Positions 34,076 through 36,640 of a DNA stretch of 36,640 nucleotides are shown here, one piece after another. Origin of the DNA: Rhizobium sp. Q54 (GTDB taxonomy: Bacteria; Pseudomonadota; Alphaproteobacteria; Micropepsales; Micropepsaceae); the NCBI GenBank assembly GCA_945860165.1, contig CAMAPL010000022.1:1-36640 (forward strand), read 5' to 3'. Position 1 is the first letter of the stretch; each line of letters opens with the position of its first letter. Below the pieces are notes generated by a model. It worked only from the letters and a program-made list of their open reading frames with translations. It had not been told where the DNA came from and ran no database searches. The position numbers were made by a program, and so were the translations under genes.

Positions 34076-34912
34076 TCAGCGGCGATCCAGGCTGGCGAAC
34101 TCTTCGTCGCTCAGGGTGATCGCGGCTGCCGCGGCATTCTGTTCCAGATGCGCCACCCTGGAAGTGCCCGGGATCGGCAACATGACTGGCGAACGTTTCA
34201 ACAGCCAGGCCAGCGCGACCTGGCCGCTGGTTGCCCCCTTGGCCTTGGCCAGCATGGCCAGCCGGCCCCCTGCCCGCGCCAGCTCGCCGCCGCCGCCCAG
34301 CGGATAATAGGGAATGAAGCCGATGCCGTTGGCCTGGCAGTAATCCACCACATCGTCGCTTTCGCGATCGGCCAGGTTGTAGGCGTTCTGCACCGTGGCG
34401 ACGGGAAAGACCTCGGACGCCGCCTTGATGTCGGCCACCGAGACTTCCGACAGGCCGGCATGCGCGATCAGCCCATCGTCCAGCAGCTGCCGGACCGCGC
34501 CGAACTGCTCGGCGCGCGGCACGCAGCCATCGATGTGGTGCAGCTGCCACAGACCGATCTGCTCCACACCCAGCTGTCGAAGGCTTTTGTGGGCGCTGGC
34601 GATCAGGTGTTCGGGGCGGCAGTTGACGTGCCACATATTCGGGCCGCTGCGGGTGAAGCCCGCCTTGGTGGCGATCAGCAATCCGTCATAGGGATGCAGC
34701 GCCTCGCGGATCAGTTGCTCCGACACGTCGGGACCATAGGAATCGGCGGTGTCGATGAAGTTCACACCCAGTTCCGGCAACCTCCTCAGAACGCGAATGG
34801 CTTCGCCGCGATCGCGCGGCGGACCCCAGACGCCGGGACCGGTGATCTGCATGGCCCCGAAGCCCAGGCGGTTCACCGATATGGCGCCGCCGATGGCGAA
34901 ACTGTTTGTCAT
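34076..34912 (-). CDS. Aldo/keto reductase
   Basis: A 278-residue NADPH-dependent oxidoreductase with a (beta/alpha)8 barrel. The catalytic tetrad is complete: Asp54 and Tyr59 (DTADSYG), Lys83 (ATKAG) and His125 (LWQLHHID). The phosphate-binding PIPGT is present near residue 245. It is most like the bacterial branch with YdbC/PdxI, which reduce aldehydes such as pyridoxal, but the substrate is undetermined. The ATG overlaps the stop of the DHA2 transporter (ATGA), so it is translated with it. Confidence 0.92.
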   Translation of the reverse strand: MTNSFAIGGAISVNRLGFGAMQITGPGVWGPPRDRGEAIRVLRRLPELGVNFIDTADSYGPDVSEQLIREALHPYDGLLIATKAGFTRSGPNMWHVNCRPEHLIASAHKSLRQLGVEQIGLWQLHHIDGCVPRAEQFGAVRQLLDDGLIAHAGLSEVSVADIKAASEVFPVATVQNAYNLADRESDDVVDYCQANGIGFIPYYPLGGGGELARAGGRLAMLAKAKGATSGQVALAWLLKRSPVMLPIPGTSRVAHLEQNAAAAAITLSDEEFASLDRR

Positions 34913-36363
34913 GACCCCAATCCGCGCGGCTCCTTGATCACCTGGCGGGCTGGCCAGGTGCGGGGCGTGTGACCGCTGATCTCGGTCCCCGCTTCGTGGG
35001 AGAAGCGCCGGTTCCAGATGGTGGCGCTGAGGGAAACGATCGCCACGGCCCAGAGGGCGACACTGAAATCCAGCAATTGCGGCGTGCCATGGCCGCGCAC
35101 GGCCATGGCACCTTGCAGGGCCGCCGCGCCGGCACAAATGCCTATCGACAGCATCAATTGCTGGAAGGTGGTGTAGAAGCTGGTGGCGTTGCCCATGCGT
35201 TCGGGCGGTATCTCGTCATAGGCGATAGTGTTATAGCCGGTGAATTGCACCGACATGAAGAAGCCTGCGATCACCATGATCCCGAACATCACCGGCAGCG
35301 GCCAGCCGGGACGAAACAATCCGCACACCGCATACCCGGCGCTGCAAAACAGACCGTTGATCAGCAATGTGTCACGGAAGCCGTAACGGCGCAGCAAAAA
35401 GGGCGCGACCGGTTTAGCGACGATGGCGCCAAACGCCGTCGCCAGGGTCATCAGTCCAGATTGCATGGCGGTCATCCCAAAGCCCAGCTGCATCATCAGC
35501 GGCAGCAGAAAGGGATGCGCACCCTGGGTGATGCGGGTGATCGCGCCGGCGATGACTGAGGTGCCGAACGTCGGCAACCGCATCAGGGAAATATCCAGGA
35601 TCGGGTCCGCCGTGCGGCGGGCATGCAGGATATAGAGCGCTCCCAGGATCGCGCCCACCGCCAGCAACGCCAGAGCCAGCAGCAATTTTCCACGATGGCT
35701 GATCAGCTCCAGGCCGAACAGCAACAGGCCCAGGGACAGGCTCGAGAGGATGATGCCACGGAAATCCGTTTTTTCGGGAACATTGCCGCGCGTATCGGCG
35801 ATGTAGAGGCTGACCAGCGTTATGCCCACAATGCCGATCGGAACATTGATGTAGAATATCCAGCGCCAGTGCAGATAGGTAACAATCAAGCCACCCAGCG
35901 CCGGCCCCAGAATTGGACCGACAATGGCGGGAATCAGGACCCAGGACGTCGCCTGGATCAGGTCGCGCTTTTCCACGCTGCGCATCAGCACCAGCCGCCC
36001 CACCGGAATCATCAGCGCCCCCCCGATGCCCTGGAAAAACCGCGCCGCCACTAGGAAACCGACATTGGGCGCCAGCGCACAGGCGATGGAGCCCAGGAGG
36101 AAAACGATGATGGCGCTGCGAAAAACGGTGCGCGCGCCAAACCGGTCGGCGATGCGACCTGATACCGGAATGAAGATCGCCAGGCTGATCAGATAGGAGG
36201 TCAGGGCGATGGACAGGCTGGGCGCCGAAACGCCCAACTCACGGGCCATGGTCGGCAGGGCGGTGGCCAGCACCGTGCTGTCCAGCCCTTCCATGAACAT
36301 GGCGGCGCCAACAATCAGGGCGATGGTGCGAAAGTGCGGGCGCGGGTCGTCAAGCTCGGACAT
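34909..36363 (-). CDS. DHA2-type MFS drug/metabolite exporter (EmrB/QacA-like)
   Basis: A 484-residue inner-membrane protein with about 14 helices, as in the DHA2 family of proton-driven exporters. [19 protein letters not shown] (23-41) is the family signature in helix 1, [13 protein letters not shown] is motif A, and [25 protein letters not shown] is the helix-5 motif C plus WRW(I)FxINVP element. The frame is open to 36480, but the ATG at 36363 (MSELDDPRP) is the family start. EmrA-type periplasmic adaptor or TolC genes are not nearby. It leads an operon with an aldo/keto reductase and a secreted hydrolase, which suggests handling of a toxic aldehyde or ester. Confidence 0.92.
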   Translation of the reverse strand: MSELDDPRPHFRTIALIVGAAMFMEGLDSTVLATALPTMARELGVSAPSLSIALTSYLISLAIFIPVSGRIADRFGARTVFRSAIIVFLLGSIACALAPNVGFLVAARFFQGIGGALMIPVGRLVLMRSVEKRDLIQATSWVLIPAIVGPILGPALGGLIVTYLHWRWIFYINVPIGIVGITLVSLYIADTRGNVPEKTDFRGIILSSLSLGLLLFGLELISHRGKLLLALALLAVGAILGALYILHARRTADPILDISLMRLPTFGTSVIAGAITRITQGAHPFLLPLMMQLGFGMTAMQSGLMTLATAFGAIVAKPVAPFLLRRYGFRDTLLINGLFCSAGYAVCGLFRPGWPLPVMFGIMVIAGFFMSVQFTGYNTIAYDEIPPERMGNATSFYTTFQQLMLSIGICAGAAALQGAMAVRGHGTPQLLDFSVALWAVAIVSLSATIWNRRFSHEAGTEISGHTPRTWPARQVIKEPRGLGS

Positions 36364-36484
36364 GGGCGCTGTATCAAAAGGTGGGGAGTCCCGTTTAGGG
36401 CCGGCCCAAGAGATGCGCAAGGGCAATATCCTGGTGCAATTCCAGGCCCGCTTTGCGTCAGCAGGTGCGCTACGGCCCACTCAC

Positions 36485-36514
36485 AAAAAGGGCCCCGGCA
36501 TTTCCGGAGCCCTT
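36485..36514 (-). terminator. Rho-independent terminator of the right-edge gene
   Basis: On the minus strand AAGGGCTCCGG and CCGGGGCCCTT pair with one mismatch around a five-base loop and are followed by five Ts. It lies about 25 bases after the stop of the partial gene. Between it and 36363 is the leader of the exporter gene, with no promoter recognised. Confidence 0.8.
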
Positions 36515-36536
36515 GGTTGTTTCACGACCGCTGCGA

Positions 36537-36640
36537 TCAGTAGCGATAGCCGTAGCCGTCATACCCGTAACGCTGACGATAGCGCGGCGGAGGTGGTGGC
36601 GGCGGGCCGTAGTCGTAGCTGTCAAAGTTTCGGTCGTAGT
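36537..36640 (-). CDS. Tyr/Pro-rich protein, 3' end only
   Basis: The C-terminal 33 or so residues of a protein cut by the window edge. The tail reads SYDYG, seven prolines, then RYRQRYGYDGYGYRY and a TGA stop at 36537-36539. Such Tyr/Gly/Pro-rich tails occur in envelope or secreted proteins and in RcnB/DUF1236-like small proteins. A perfect terminator follows, which confirms that this is a real gene. No function can be assigned from the tail. Confidence 0.7.
   Translation of the reverse strand, partial: YDRNFDSYDYGPPPPPPPRYRQRYGYDGYGYRY

Noticed and set aside
1-36640. tRNA, rRNA, CRISPR array, insertion sequence or prophage
   Set aside because: No cloverleaf, direct-repeat array, transposase, integrase or phage gene was seen on either strand.

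Overview
The window is about 36.6 kb of GC-rich DNA with alphaproteobacterial gene content: TonB receptor, Lpt genes, KDG-pathway sugar-acid genes, serine-palmitoyltransferase-like enzyme, DHA2 exporter. Coding is dense, and 4-base ATGA or 1-base TGATG overlaps are common, so most genes sit in translationally coupled operons. No rRNA, tRNA, CRISPR array, transposase or integrase was seen. The exact genus cannot be fixed from the sequence; a soil or peat alphaproteobacterium is the best guess.

Layout. (1) 1-3.7 kb: a TonB-dependent receptor bracketed by copies of a short intergenic repeat (core AATGTCCGCTTTGG), then a repeat-rich, gene-poor stretch with one small gene. (2) 3.8-12.5 kb: a carbohydrate region. 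It holds a divergent transketolase-like enzyme, a 2-keto-4-pentenoate-hydratase-like gene, an MFS sugar transporter, D-mannonate dehydratase and an HSL-type esterase. Between them lie four clear gene remnants: half an MFS transporter joined to the C-terminal domain of a GH43 beta-xylosidase, a SMP-30/gluconolactonase with an internal deletion, and the tail of an aldose 1-epimerase. (3) 13.1-16.4 kb: lptB-lptF-lptG, an LPS-export-type ABC transporter operon, preceded by a DUF4833-like gene. (4) 16.8-27.5 kb: a compact block of nine genes. One convergent arm is an alpha-oxoamine synthase (serine-palmitoyltransferase-like) and two GT4 glycosyltransferases. The other is an SDR reductase, a polytopic UPF0104-like membrane protein, a GT39-like membrane transferase, a GT4 and a GT22 (PIG-B/Alg9-like) mannosyltransferase. 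A GNAT-fold acyltransferase of the family that includes bacterial ceramide synthase is divergent from the SDR. (5) 27.6-29.1 kb: eda and kdgK, which complete the KDG route begun by mannonate dehydratase. (6) 29.1-30.2 kb: an NHL beta-propeller protein. (7) 30.5-32.1 kb: an unrecognised two-gene operon (split 2x[4Fe-4S] protein plus a Cys-rich partner) ending in a strong terminator. (8) 32.1-36.4 kb: a DHA2-type MFS, aldo/keto reductase and secreted alpha/beta hydrolase operon; then the 3' end of a Tyr/Pro-rich protein at the right edge.

The most interesting proposal is that regions 3 and 4 form one system: synthesis of a ceramide-like lipid (condensation, reduction, N-acylation), its glycosylation by up to five glycosyltransferases of cytosolic and membrane types, and its delivery to the outer membrane by a dedicated Lpt-like exporter. 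The gene families are seen in the sequence; the joint pathway is inference. The second candidate is the Fe-S two-gene operon at 30495-32026, whose function I do not recognise.
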